A stretch of 64,000 nucleotides of DNA from SPDF01 sp963812085 (GTDB taxonomy: Bacteria > Gemmatimonadota > Gemmatimonadetes > Gemmatimonadales > GWC2-71-9), in assembly GCA_963812085.1 (NCBI GenBank), contig CAWETL010000009.1, positions 186,001-250,000 on the forward strand. Direction: 5' to 3'. Below the pieces are notes generated by a model. It did no database searches. It saw nothing but the letters and a program-made list of their open reading frames with translations, and was not told the DNA's origin. Below are positions 34,997 through 44,344 of this stretch, piece by piece; within the stretch, counting starts at the first letter, position 1; every line of letters starts with the position of its first letter. A program made the translations under genes and the position numbers.

Positions 34997-35356
34997 ATGT
35001 CCGACGCCGCGCCCGGTTCCCTCGCCGAGTTCCGCGCCTTCCGCGAGCAGATGAACGCCAGCATCCTCGGAGCGGGCAACCTGACGATCAACCGGTTCTT
35101 CGCACTCGACGGCCGGGCCTACGAGGCCGGCGCGCTCGGCGTGAAGACCAAGGAGATGCTGGGGCTGGTGTCGAGCATGGTGCTCCGGTGCGACGACTGC
35201 ATCACGTACCACGTCGTCCGCTGCCGGGAGGAGGGGGTCACCCACGAGGAATTCCTGGAGATTTTCAGCGTCGCGCTGATCGTGGGCGGGAGCATCGTGA
35301 TCCCCCACCTCCGCCGGGCGATGGCGCGCCTCGAGGAGCTGGCCGGCTCCACCTGA
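34997..35356 (+). CDS. Carboxymuconolactone decarboxylase / AhpD-like protein
   Basis: 119 residues from ATG 34997 (MSDAAPGSL). The CMD/AhpD fold is indicated by the helix pattern, VKTKEMLGLVSSMVLRC, and the redox motif CDDC followed by ITYHV (CxxC with a nearby His). Proteins of this size form oligomers and act either as alkylhydroperoxidase-type thiol reductases or as decarboxylases. The retained CxxC favours the redox role. It stands alone after a terminator and just before lepA. Confidence 0.85.
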   Translation: MSDAAPGSLAEFRAFREQMNASILGAGNLTINRFFALDGRAYEAGALGVKTKEMLGLVSSMVLRCDDCITYHVVRCREEGVTHEEFLEIFSVALIVGGSIVIPHLRRAMARLEELAGST

Positions 35357-35409
35357 CGGGCGGGCCGGAGCCCGGAACATCCGGCGCCCGCCGGGGACCC
35401 GGGCTCCGT

Positions 35410-35415
35410 TATATT
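35410..35415 (+). promoter_or_regulatory. -10 box for leaderless lepA transcription
   Basis: TATATT is followed by seven bases (TGCGCCC) and ATG 35423. There is no Shine-Dalgarno and no -35 at normal spacing. Confidence 0.45.
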
Positions 35416-35422
35416 TGCGCCC

Positions 35423-37222
35423 ATGTCCCAGTCCCGCATCCGCAATTTCTGCATCGTCGCCCATATCGACCACGGGAAGTCCACCCTGGCCGACCGGCTC
35501 ATCGAGGCGACGGCCACCGTGCAGAAGCGGCAGATGCGCGAGCAGCTGCTCGACACGATGGACCTCGAGCGCGAGCGCGGCATCACGATCAAGCTGAACG
35601 CCGTGCGGATGCTCTATCCCGGGCAGGACGGCGTCGAGTACGAGCTCAACCTGATCGACACCCCCGGCCACGTGGACTTCACCTACGAGGTCTCCCGGTC
35701 GCTGGCGGCCTGCGAGGGCGCCATCCTCGTGGTGGACGCCTCGCAGGGCATCCAGGCGCAGACGCTCAGCAACCTCTTCCTGGCGCTCGACGCCGGGCTG
35801 GAGATCATCCCCGTCCTCAACAAGATCGACCTCCCCGGCGCGGAGCCGGAGCGGCGCGCCCAGGAGATCATCGACCTCATCGGCGCCAAGCGCGACGAGA
35901 TCCTGGCCGTGTCCGCCAAGGAAGGCACCGGGATCCCGGCGCTCCTCGAGGAGATCGTGAAGCGGGTGCCTCCCCCGCGGGGGCGGGAGAGCGCGCCCCT
36001 GCGCGCCCTGATCTTCGACTCCTACTACGACCGCTACCGCGGCGCCGTCCCCAGCATCCGCGTGGTGGACGGCACGGTCCGCCCCGGGATGGACATCGCC
36101 TTCGGTTCGCACCCGGACGAGGTCTACCGCGTGGAGGAGGTCGGGTACCTCCAGCTGGGCCAGCGGCCCGCGACCGTGCTCGAGGCGGGCGAAGTGGGGT
36201 ACCTCGTGGCGAGCCTGCGCGACGTGCGGGACGCGCGCGTGGGCGACACCATCCTCGACGCCGAGGACCGGGCATCCGAGCTCCTGCCGGGCTACCGCAT
36301 CGTCAAGTCGATGGTGTTCGCCGGCGTCTACCCGACCGACTCGGACCAGTACGAGAATCTCCGAGACGCCCTCGAGAAGCTCCGGCTGAACGACGCGTCG
36401 CTCAACTACGAGCCGGAGGCGTCCACCGCCCTCGGCTTCGGGTTCCGGTGCGGCTTCCTCGGCCTGCTCCACCTCGAGATCGTACAGGAGCGGCTCCAGC
36501 GCGAGTTCAACCTCGACCTCATCACCACCGTGCCGACGGTGGAGTACCACGTCCTCCGGACCGACGGCGAGATGCTGGTCCTGTCGAACCCGACGAATCT
36601 CCCCGACCCGGCCGCCATCGCCCGGATCGAGGAACCGTACGTGAAGGCCCGCATCATGGCCCCGGCCGATTACATCGGCGCCATCATGCGGCTCGGGCAG
36701 GAACGCCGCGGCATCTACAACGGCATGCATTACCTCGACACCAGCCGGGTGGAGTTCGACTTCGAGTTCCCGCTCGGCGAGATCGTGCTCGACTTCTACG
36801 ACCGGCTGAAGTCGGTGAGCCGGGGGTACGCGTCGCTCGACTACGAGATGTCCGACTTCCGCGAGTCCGACCTCGTCAAGCTGGACATGCTCCTCAACGG
36901 CGACCAGATCGACGCGTTCAGCGTCATCATCCACCGGGACAAGGCCTACGAGTACGGGCGCAAGGTGGCGGAAAAGCTCAAGGAGCTCATTCCGCGCCAG
37001 CTCTACGCGGTGGCCATCCAGGCCGCGATCGGGCAGAAGATCATCGCCCGCGAGTCCATCAGCGCCTTCCGCAAGGACGTCCTCGCCAAGTGCTACGGCG
37101 GCGACATCACGCGCAAGCGGAAGCTGCTCGAGAAGCAGAAGGAAGGGAAAAAGCGGATGAAGCAGATCGGCGCGGTGGAGATCCCCCAGGAAGCCTTCCT
37201 GGCCGTGCTGAAGGTCGACTAG
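35423..37222 (+). CDS. lepA: Elongation factor 4 (LepA)
   Basis: 599 residues, the usual LepA length. G-motifs are AHIDHGKST (13-21), ERGITIK, DTPGHVDFTYEVSRSL and NKIDLP. The EF-G-like domains II, III and V follow, then the LepA-specific C-terminal domain (QLYAVAIQAAIGQKIIARE, SAFRKDVLAKCYGGDITRKRKLLEKQK split across ~545-580). LepA acts on the ribosome during initiation or biogenesis and under ionic stress. It leads a ten-gene plus-strand run ending with envC. A TATATT box seven bases before the start suggests a leaderless message. Confidence 0.97.
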   Translation: MSQSRIRNFCIVAHIDHGKSTLADRLIEATATVQKRQMREQLLDTMDLERERGITIKLNAVRMLYPGQDGVEYELNLIDTPGHVDFTYEVSRSLAACEGAILVVDASQGIQAQTLSNLFLALDAGLEIIPVLNKIDLPGAEPERRAQEIIDLIGAKRDEILAVSAKEGTGIPALLEEIVKRVPPPRGRESAPLRALIFDSYYDRYRGAVPSIRVVDGTVRPGMDIAFGSHPDEVYRVEEVGYLQLGQRPATVLEAGEVGYLVASLRDVRDARVGDTILDAEDRASELLPGYRIVKSMVFAGVYPTDSDQYENLRDALEKLRLNDASLNYEPEASTALGFGFRCGFLGLLHLEIVQERLQREFNLDLITTVPTVEYHVLRTDGEMLVLSNPTNLPDPAAIARIEEPYVKARIMAPADYIGAIMRLGQERRGIYNGMHYLDTSRVEFDFEFPLGEIVLDFYDRLKSVSRGYASLDYEMSDFRESDLVKLDMLLNGDQIDAFSVIIHRDKAYEYGRKVAEKLKELIPRQLYAVAIQAAIGQKIIARESISAFRKDVLAKCYGGDITRKRKLLEKQKEGKKRMKQIGAVEIPQEAFLAVLKVD

Positions 37223-37243
37223 TCCCCTCACACCCGACGCCAC

Positions 37244-38260
37244 ATGCGCCCCAATTCCGTGCTCGTCATCCAGACCGCCTTCCTCGGCGACGTCGTCCTG
37301 ACCACCCCGCTCCTGTGGCGGCTGGCCGAGCGGCACGGCCGGCTGGACGTGGTCACCACGCCGGCGGCCGCCGAGCTCATCGAGACCCACCCGGCGGTCC
37401 GGCAGGTGATCCGCTACGACAAGCGGGGGCACGACCGCGGGCTGGCGGGCTTCCGCCACCTGGCCGACCAGCTGGCCGTGAACCGGTACGCGCGCGTCTA
37501 CCTGCCGCACCGGTCGTGGCGCTCGGCGGCGCTGGCGGTGGCGGCGCACATCCCCGAGCGCATCGGGTTCGCTGACAGCCCGGCGTCGTTCCTCTACACC
37601 ACGCGCATTCCCCGCCCCAAGCGCACGCACGAGAGCGTCCGGCTCCTGGCACTCGCCGGCCCGCCTCCCCGCGGCGCGCAGCGAGCCCGGGTGGCGCTCG
37701 CACTCACCGACGCCGACCGCGCCGGCGCCGAGCGCTGGCTCGCAGCGCATGGCGTCGGCGACTCCTTCGTGACGGTCGCCCCGGGGTCGATCTGGGGCAC
37801 CAAGCGCTGGCCGGGATATGCCGCGCTGGTCGCGCGGCTGGACGAGCCGGTCGTGGTGCTCGGCAGCGAGGGCGACGCCCCGCTCGCCGCGGAAGTGGCC
37901 GCGGCCGCGCCGGGCCGGGCGCATTCGGCGGCCGGGGCGCTCACGCTCCGCGAGTCCGCCGCGGTCATCGCCCGCTCGAGGCTCCTGGTGACCAACGACT
38001 CCGCCCCGCTCCACCTCGCGACTGGCGTCGGCACGCCGGTCGTGGCGGTGTTCGGGCCGACCACCCCGGCGCAGGGCTTCGGCCCGGTCGGCCACGGCAA
38101 CAGGGTGGTTCAGGAAGCGGATCTCTGGTGCCGGCCCTGCTCCCCGCACGGCCCCCAGCGCTGCCCCTTCGGGCACCACGCCTGCATGCAGGGCATCAGC
38201 GTGGACCGCGTTCTCGAGGCGGTCCAGTCCATGCGCGCGCCCGCGGCGGCCGGTCACTGA
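37244..38260 (+). CDS. Glycosyltransferase family 9 (heptosyltransferase-like)
   Basis: 338 residues. GT9 features are VLVIQTAFLGDVVLTTPLLWRLA at the N-terminus, VTVAPGSIWGTKRWP in the second Rossmann domain, and the donor-binding stretch LLVTNDSAPLHLATGVGTPVVAVFGPT. A Cys-rich segment near the end (WCRPCSPHGPQRCPFGHHACMQ) is common in WaaF-type enzymes. It should add heptose or a related sugar to lipid A-core in the inner leaflet, which fits a diderm cell. The acceptor cannot be told. It lies 21 bases after lepA and one base before the ROK kinase gene. Confidence 0.9.
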   Translation: MRPNSVLVIQTAFLGDVVLTTPLLWRLAERHGRLDVVTTPAAAELIETHPAVRQVIRYDKRGHDRGLAGFRHLADQLAVNRYARVYLPHRSWRSAALAVAAHIPERIGFADSPASFLYTTRIPRPKRTHESVRLLALAGPPPRGAQRARVALALTDADRAGAERWLAAHGVGDSFVTVAPGSIWGTKRWPGYAALVARLDEPVVVLGSEGDAPLAAEVAAAAPGRAHSAAGALTLRESAAVIARSRLLVTNDSAPLHLATGVGTPVVAVFGPTTPAQGFGPVGHGNRVVQEADLWCRPCSPHGPQRCPFGHHACMQGISVDRVLEAVQSMRAPAAAGH

Positions 38261-38261
38261 C

Positions 38262-39233
38262 GTGAAATTCGTCCTCGGCATCGACGTCGGAGGCACGAAC
38301 CTCGTCGCGGGGTGCGTGTCCACCGACGGTGCGCGGGTGGAAGGGCTGCTGAGCGAGCCCACGCGGCCCGAGGAGGGCGCCGACGGCGTCATCGCGCGCA
38401 TCCTGGACGTGGCGCGCCGGTCGATGGCCGGGCTGGCCGCCGCGGTGCCGGGTGCCAAGGTGGATGGCGTGGGCATCGGGGCGCCCGGCCCGCTCGACAC
38501 CCGGCGCGGCATCGTGCTCCTCACGCCGAACCTCGGCTGGGTGGACATGCCGCTGCGCGACCGGGTGGCCAAGGGGCTCGGCCTGCCGGCGGCCCTCGAC
38601 AACGACGCCAACTGCGCCGTGCTCGGCGAGCACTGGCGGGGTGCCGCCCAGGGCACGCGGCAGGCCCTCGGCGTGACCATCGGCACCGGCATCGGCGGCG
38701 GGCTCATCCTCGACGGCCGGCTGTACCACGGGGCCTCCGACTGCGCAGGCGAGATCGGCCACACGACCATCGAGATGAACGGGCGCCGCTGCGCCTGCGG
38801 CAACTACGGCTGCCTGGAGGCGTACGCCTCCGGCCCCGCGATCGCGCGGCGCGCCGTCGAGGCGGTGGAAACCGGCGCCGAGAGCTCGCTCGCGGCCCTC
38901 CTTCGACGGGGCCCCGCCGCCGTCACGGCGCAGATGGTCTACGAAGCGGCCACGGCCGGCGACGCCCTCGCCCGGGAAGTGGTGCAGGACACGGCCCGGT
39001 TCCTCGGGGCGGGCATCGCCAACCTGGTCAACGTGTACAACCCCGAGGTGGTGGTCGTCTGCGGCGGGGTGACCCAGGCGGGCGACAGCCTGTTCGTGCC
39101 GCTCCGCCGCGAGGTCGGCCGGCGGGCCTTCCGCCCCGCGGTGGATGTCTGCCGGATCCTGCCCGGCGCGCTGCCCGGCACCGCCGGCGTCGTCGGGGCG
39201 GTCCGAGTCTTCCTCGACGCGGCGGGGCGATAG
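38262..39233 (+). CDS. ROK-family sugar kinase (glucokinase-like)
   Basis: 323 residues from GTG 38262. Phosphate-1 motif GIDVGGTNLVAG, GIGAPGPLD, DNDANCAVLGE with the catalytic Asp, TIGTGIGGG, and the ROK zinc site with EIGHTTI and CACGNYGCLEAYAS. The closest functional guess is ATP-dependent glucokinase, though N-acetylmannosamine or other hexose kinases share this pattern. One base separates it from the GT9 gene and two from the PfkB gene, so the three are likely one transcript. Confidence 0.9.
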   Translation: MKFVLGIDVGGTNLVAGCVSTDGARVEGLLSEPTRPEEGADGVIARILDVARRSMAGLAAAVPGAKVDGVGIGAPGPLDTRRGIVLLTPNLGWVDMPLRDRVAKGLGLPAALDNDANCAVLGEHWRGAAQGTRQALGVTIGTGIGGGLILDGRLYHGASDCAGEIGHTTIEMNGRRCACGNYGCLEAYASGPAIARRAVEAVETGAESSLAALLRRGPAAVTAQMVYEAATAGDALAREVVQDTARFLGAGIANLVNVYNPEVVVVCGGVTQAGDSLFVPLRREVGRRAFRPAVDVCRILPGALPGTAGVVGAVRVFLDAAGR

Positions 39234-39235
39234 CC

Positions 39236-40186
39236 GTGCGGCGGGTCGGCGTGATCGGCGCGATGGTCTGGGACGTGATTCACGGTCGCGACCCGGTGGG
39301 CCCCCCGGCCGAGGAGTGGGGCGGGATCGCGTACGCGCTGGCCGGCATGGACGCGGCGCTCGACGAGGGATGGGAGATCGTCCCGCTGATCCGGGTGGGG
39401 CGGGACCTCGCTCCGCAGGCCGCGGAGTTCCTCCGCACCCTCGCGCGGCTGGCGCCGGGCGCGCGCTGCATCGAGGTGCCCGCCCCCAACAACCGCGTGG
39501 TGCTGCGCTACCAGTCGGCCGAGCGGCGGTGCGAGCGGATGGAGGGCGGCGTGCCCGGCTGGACCTGGCCCGAGCTCGGCCCGCTGGTGGCGGACCTCGA
39601 CGCGCTGTACGTGAATTTCATCTCCGGCTTCGAGATGTGCCTCGGGACCGCGCAGGCATTGCGCCACGGCTTCCGCGGCCCCATCTATGCGGACCTGCAC
39701 AGCCTCTTTCTCGGGATGCAGCGCGACGGCCTGCGGGTCCTGCAGCCGCTCGCCGAGGCGCCCTCCTGGTTCGGCTGCTTCGACGCGGTCCAGCTCAACG
39801 AGGACGAGATGCACCAGCTCTCCCCCGACCCGATGGGCCTCTCGGCCGCCGCCCTCGGCGCCGGGACCTCGCTCCTCCTCGTCACGCTCGGCGCCCGCGG
39901 CACCGCCTACGTGGCGGCGCCCGGCGTCGTGACCTGGGGGGCTGGACAGCCGCCGGCGGCGGGACAGCCGGTCCGGACCGCGCTGGTGCCGGCCCCGGTC
40001 GTCGACGCGCTGGACCCGACCGGCTGCGGGGACGTCTTCGGCGCGGCGTGCTGCGCCCGCCTCCTCGCGGGCGTCCCGGTGCCGGAGGCGATTGCCCAGG
40101 CCAACGCCTTCGCGGCCCGCAACGCCGCCTTCCGCGGCGCCGGCGGGCTGGTGCGTCACCTGCGCGGCGAACTGGTCGGCCTGTGA
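39236..40186 (+). CDS. PfkB-family carbohydrate kinase-like protein
   Basis: 316 residues from GTG 39236. The C-terminal PfkB signature DALDPTGCGDVFGAACCA contains the catalytic Asp and anion hole. The N-terminus has a weak family start (RVGVIGAMVWDVIHGRDP) and lacks the usual di-Gly sugar-binding pattern, although WGGIAYALAGM may stand for it. LNEDEMHQLS matches the middle PfkB motif. The substrate is unknown. Its stop overlaps, by GTGA, the gene for a STAS/HATPase protein, and that gene overlaps a STAS gene. This is unusual company for a sugar kinase and suggests a regulatory link. Confidence 0.8.
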   Translation: MRRVGVIGAMVWDVIHGRDPVGPPAEEWGGIAYALAGMDAALDEGWEIVPLIRVGRDLAPQAAEFLRTLARLAPGARCIEVPAPNNRVVLRYQSAERRCERMEGGVPGWTWPELGPLVADLDALYVNFISGFEMCLGTAQALRHGFRGPIYADLHSLFLGMQRDGLRVLQPLAEAPSWFGCFDAVQLNEDEMHQLSPDPMGLSAAALGAGTSLLLVTLGARGTAYVAAPGVVTWGAGQPPAAGQPVRTALVPAPVVDALDPTGCGDVFGAACCARLLAGVPVPEAIAQANAFAARNAAFRGAGGLVRHLRGELVGL

Positions 40187-41085
40187 CGCAGATCGCCGAA
40201 ATCCCGGCCTACTTCGACGACCGGAGCTTCGACCATTTCGCGCAGGCGTTCACCCCGTGGCCGCCCGAGCAGCGGATGCTCATCGACGCCCGGGCCGCGC
40301 AGTGGGCCTCGCCCTACGGGCTGATCGGCATCCTCACCGCCGGACAGGCGCTCCTCGAGGCGCGCCAGGAAAAGCCGCTGTTCACGGTGCCGGCCAGCGA
40401 CGACGTGCGACGCTACTGGGCCCGCACCGGCTTCTTCAAGCACGCGGCGGGCCTCTTCGAGATCCACGGCAAGGTCCCGCGGGTGCAGACCGCCGACGAT
40501 TCCGACCACCTGCTCGACATCACGCCGGTCGGTGCGTCGGAGGACGTCCACCAGGTGGTCGGGCGCATCCAGGAGCGGGCGGCCCGCATCCTGAACACCG
40601 AGCTGGGGCTCGAGGCGAAGGCCACGATGGGATTCGCAATGGCGCTTTCCGAGGCGTGTCAGAATATTGTGGAGCACGCCGGCACCTCCGGGTGGGTGGC
40701 GGTGCACGCCTACAACTGGCGCAAGCGCCTCGGGCGGCGGGTGGTCGTGATCGCCGTGAGCGACGCGGGCGTCGGCTTCCGCCGGTCGCTGGAGGCCACG
40801 CAGGCAAAGCGCTTCGGGGATCGCTGGGGCGACGCCGCCGCGCTCGAGGCGGGGCTGATCCAGGGCGTCAGCCGGTTCCGGGACCCGGGCCGCGGGCAGG
40901 GACTGGCCGGCATCAAGCGCTATCTCAGCCGGTGGGACGGCAAGATTTCCATCCGCAGCGGCACCGCCCGGCTCTCGATCGTGCCCAAGTGGGACGACGA
41001 CGTCCCGGTCGCCGAGCAACTGCCCTACTTTCCGGGCACGCAGGTCCAGATCGTCATTCCGGCCCACGAAGGGGGCGCCCGGTGA
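40183..41085 (+). CDS. STAS-like plus HATPase (anti-sigma-type) fusion protein
   Basis: 300 residues from GTG 40183. The first ~110 residues look STAS-like (RMLIDARAAQWASPYGLIGIL, then RYWARTGFF). The rest is a GHKL ATPase of the SpoIIAB/RsbW type: N-box EACQNIVEHAG (~157-167), G1 SDAGVGF (~193-199) and G2 GRGQGLAGI (~235-243). Such ATPases act as Ser/Thr kinases on STAS antagonists or bind sigma factors. Here the partner could be the STAS protein encoded next, with a 4-base overlap. No signal or membrane segment is seen. The direct sigma target is not evident in the window. Confidence 0.75.
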   Translation: MTQIAEIPAYFDDRSFDHFAQAFTPWPPEQRMLIDARAAQWASPYGLIGILTAGQALLEARQEKPLFTVPASDDVRRYWARTGFFKHAAGLFEIHGKVPRVQTADDSDHLLDITPVGASEDVHQVVGRIQERAARILNTELGLEAKATMGFAMALSEACQNIVEHAGTSGWVAVHAYNWRKRLGRRVVVIAVSDAGVGFRRSLEATQAKRFGDRWGDAAALEAGLIQGVSRFRDPGRGQGLAGIKRYLSRWDGKISIRSGTARLSIVPKWDDDVPVAEQLPYFPGTQVQIVIPAHEGGAR

Positions 41086-41621
41086 TCCAGACCATTCCGC
41101 TCGGCCAGGTCCTCCAGGAAACGGTGGTCACGCCCTATCGTGACCTCGTGACCCGGCCGACCGGAGCCGCCGTGCGGGGCTGGATCCAGAACGCGATCGC
41201 CCAGTCCACGGCGCCGACGACCCTGCTGGACTTCACGGGCGTGGGCCTCCTCGACTTCAGCTGTGCCGACGAGATCGTGGCCAAGCTGCTCCTCGACACC
41301 GACCCGGGCACCGACCACTACGTGATGCTGCTGGGCACCCGGGAGGATCACACCGAGGCCATCGATCACGTCCTGAACCACCACGCGCTGGCCATCGCCG
41401 TCGTGCGGGAACCGGGGGAGCCGCCGCAGCTGCTCGGCCGGGTGACGCCCGAACTGGAGCGGGTCTTCGCCTGTGTCTTCCGCCTGGGCCCCGGCAGCGC
41501 CGACGGCGTGGCCGAGATGCTGGGCTGGACCCTCGAGCGGGCGGCGGACGCCCTGCTCACCCTGGCCCTCCTGCGCCTGGTGCGCGCCGAGGGCGGCACC
41601 TTCCAGCCCCTGCCCGCATGA
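41082..41621 (+). CDS. STAS-like protein with C-terminal helical extension
   Basis: 179 residues from GTG 41082, coupled by GTGA to the HATPase gene. The core (~15-105) has the STAS/DUF4325-like pattern TLLDFTGVGLLDFSCADEIVAKLLL. The position where partner-switch antagonists carry a phosphorylatable Ser reads DFSCAD, so a Ser is available. The last ~70 residues resemble a winged helix (RVFACVFRLGPGSADGVAEML, then ALLTLALLRLVRAEGGTF), which could bind DNA or protein. I infer that it is the substrate or antagonist of the upstream ATPase. Confidence 0.65.
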   Translation: MIQTIPLGQVLQETVVTPYRDLVTRPTGAAVRGWIQNAIAQSTAPTTLLDFTGVGLLDFSCADEIVAKLLLDTDPGTDHYVMLLGTREDHTEAIDHVLNHHALAIAVVREPGEPPQLLGRVTPELERVFACVFRLGPGSADGVAEMLGWTLERAADALLTLALLRLVRAEGGTFQPLPA

Positions 41622-42772
41622 GCACACGCCGCCCCGGCCCATCCACCCTCTCGATTCACGGCCTGCCCCACCGCCGGGCCGACTGGACGCCGGTCGTCGG
41701 CCCGGTCATGCAGAGCGCCACCTTCGTCAACCCGGTCGGGTCGTCGGAGGAGGTGCTCTACTCCCGCTACGGCAACAATCCCAACCAGGTCGAGCTGGCC
41801 CGGAAGTACGCACTCCTCGAAGGCGCCGAGGCGGCGGTCATTCTCTCCAGCGGCATGGGGGCCACGGCGCTCGCGCACCTGGCCGTGCTCCGGCCGGGCG
41901 ACCACCTGCTCGCCAGCGAGTGGATCTATGGGGGGACGCGGCGGCTGTTCGACGACGAACTCGGCCGGTTCGGGATCGAGGTGTCCTATGTGGAGCCGAC
42001 CCAGCACCGGCTCTGGCGGAAATCGGTGAAGAAGTCGACCCGCGCCATCTTCGTCGAGACGCCCACGAACCCGACGCTTCGCGTCATCGACCTCGCCCCG
42101 ATCGCGCAGGTGGCCAAGGAGTTCGGGCTCGCGCTGCTGGTGGACGGGACCTTCGCCAGCCCGATCAACTTCCGGCCGATCGAGCACGGGGCCGACGTGG
42201 TGATCTCGAGCGCCACCAAGTACCTGAACGGGCACAGCGACGTGATCGCCGGCGCGGTGGCGGGGTCCGCCTCGTTCATCGAGGAGGTCACGCGGCTGAT
42301 GCGGCTCTGGGGCCAGTCAATCGACCCCCACGCGGCCTGGCTGGTGGAGCGGGGCCTCCGCACCCTCGCGGTCCGGATGGAGCGGCACAACGCCAACGGG
42401 CTGGCCGTGGCGGAGTGGGCGGCGGTCCAGCCGGAGTTCCTCGCGGTGCACTACCCCGGGCTCCCCGACCACCCCGACCACGCCCACGCAGCCGCGGTGC
42501 TGCACGGCTTTGGCGGCATGGTGGGCCTGCAGCTCCGGGGTGGAGTACGCGCGGCGGAACGATTCCTCAAGAAGCTCAAGCTCATCACCCATGCGCCGAG
42601 CCTGGCCGGGGTGGAAAGCCTGATCTCCGAGCCGAGGCTGACGTCGCACAAGGGGATGTCGGCGGACGCGCGGGCGCGGATCGGCATCCCGGACGGATTT
42701 CTCCGGCTGAGCTGCGGCATCGAGGACGCACCCGACATCATCGCCGATCTGGAGCAGGCGCTGGGTAGGTAG
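41618..42772 (+). CDS. Trans-sulfuration PLP enzyme (cystathionine gamma-synthase/lyase family)
   Basis: 384 residues, ATGA overlap with the STAS gene. Cys/Met-metabolism PLP enzyme pattern: YSRYGNNPNQVELARKYALLEGAE (~47-70), SSGMGATAL, ETPTNPTLRVID, LLVDGTFASPINFRP and the PLP lysine in SSATKYLNGHSDV. The C-terminal domain shows SLAGVESLISEPRLTSH and RLSCGIEDAPDIIADLEQAL. The family includes cystathionine gamma-synthase, beta- and gamma-lyases and O-acetylhomoserine sulfhydrylase; these cannot be separated by eye. Its position between signalling and cell-division genes gives no help. Confidence 0.88.
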   Translation: MSTRRPGPSTLSIHGLPHRRADWTPVVGPVMQSATFVNPVGSSEEVLYSRYGNNPNQVELARKYALLEGAEAAVILSSGMGATALAHLAVLRPGDHLLASEWIYGGTRRLFDDELGRFGIEVSYVEPTQHRLWRKSVKKSTRAIFVETPTNPTLRVIDLAPIAQVAKEFGLALLVDGTFASPINFRPIEHGADVVISSATKYLNGHSDVIAGAVAGSASFIEEVTRLMRLWGQSIDPHAAWLVERGLRTLAVRMERHNANGLAVAEWAAVQPEFLAVHYPGLPDHPDHAHAAAVLHGFGGMVGLQLRGGVRAAERFLKKLKLITHAPSLAGVESLISEPRLTSHKGMSADARARIGIPDGFLRLSCGIEDAPDIIADLEQALGR

Positions 42773-42773
42773 T

Positions 42774-42779
42774 TATCTT
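42774..42779 (+). promoter_or_regulatory. -10 box before ftsE
   Basis: TATCTT is followed by six bases (CCTTCC) and GTG 42786. No Shine-Dalgarno is present. It lies just after the preceding stop codon, so ftsEX-envC may have its own leaderless promoter. Confidence 0.4.
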
Positions 42780-42785
42780 CCTTCC

Positions 42786-43474
<689 letters not shown>

Positions 43475-43478
<4 letters not shown>

Positions 43479-44344
43479 GGATCCTGACCCGGGAAACCCT
43501 CCGGTCCTTCCGCCGGGCGCCGCTCCTCTCGGCGCTCTCGATCACGACGATCGCCTTCTCGCTCTTCACCATCGGGCTGTTCGGGCTCGTCGCGGTCAAC
43601 ATGCGCGAGGCCCTGCGGGGCATCAGCAGCCGGGTCGAGATCGAGGCCTTCGTCCTCCGCGGCACGCCGGCCGAGACGATCACGCTCGCCGCCCAGGACA
43701 TCGCGGCCTTCCCCGAGGTCGCCTCGGTGCAGTACGTCGACGAGGACCAGGCGCTGCAGCGGGCCCAGCGGGAGCTCGTGGAATTCAAGGACGCCTACCG
43801 CGACCTCCAGGTGAACCCGCTGCCGGCCTCGCTCGAGGTGAGCCTGAAGGAGCCCTACCGCGACGCGGTCCACGCCACCGCGGTCGCCAAGCGGATCGAG
43901 GGCTTCCCCTTCGTGGACGACGTCCGCTTCGGCCGGGAGTGGATCGAGCGGCTGGACCGGCTGCGAAACCTGGCCGGCTTCGTGGGACTCGTGATCGGGC
44001 TCGCCTTCGCGGCGGTCGCCGTCGTCATCATCGGGGTCACCATCCGCATGACGGTCCTCCAGCGCGCCCGCGAGATTTCCATCATGCGGCTGGTCGGCGC
44101 CACCGACGCGTTCATCCGGGGCCCCTTCCTGCTGGACGGCGCCCTCAAGGGCTTCCTCGGCGGCGTGCTCGCCGTCCTGCTGAGCCGGGGAGCGTTCGAG
44201 CTCTTCCGCCGGAACAGCACCACCGCCCTGCACACCCTCGTCTTTTTCGAGCCCAGGTATCTCCTGCTCGGCATCCTGTTCGGGATCGCGATCGGGCTCG
44301 GCGGCAGTCTCGTCAGCGTCGGACGGCACCTGAGAAATGTCTAG
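43475..44344 (+). CDS. ftsX: Cell-division permease FtsX
   Basis: 289 residues from GTG 43475, overlapping ftsE by four bases. One N-terminal membrane segment (~22-45; LLSALSITTIAFSLFTIGLFGLV) is followed by the extracytoplasmic domain (~50-165) and three C-terminal segments (~168-195, 222-245 and 265-285). This is the FtsX topology. The conserved REISIMRLVGATDAFIRGPF loop couples to the ATPase. FtsX should bind the EnvC-like protein encoded next through its periplasmic loop. Confidence 0.93.

Noticed and set aside
34907..38803. A very long antisense open frame (~1300 codons) opposite lepA and the GT9 gene
   Set aside because: Composition is typical of the reverse frame of GC-rich genes and it resembles no protein; the plus-strand genes are certain. 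The same holds for long antisense frames at 4467-6038, 7972-9984 and 49102-52002.
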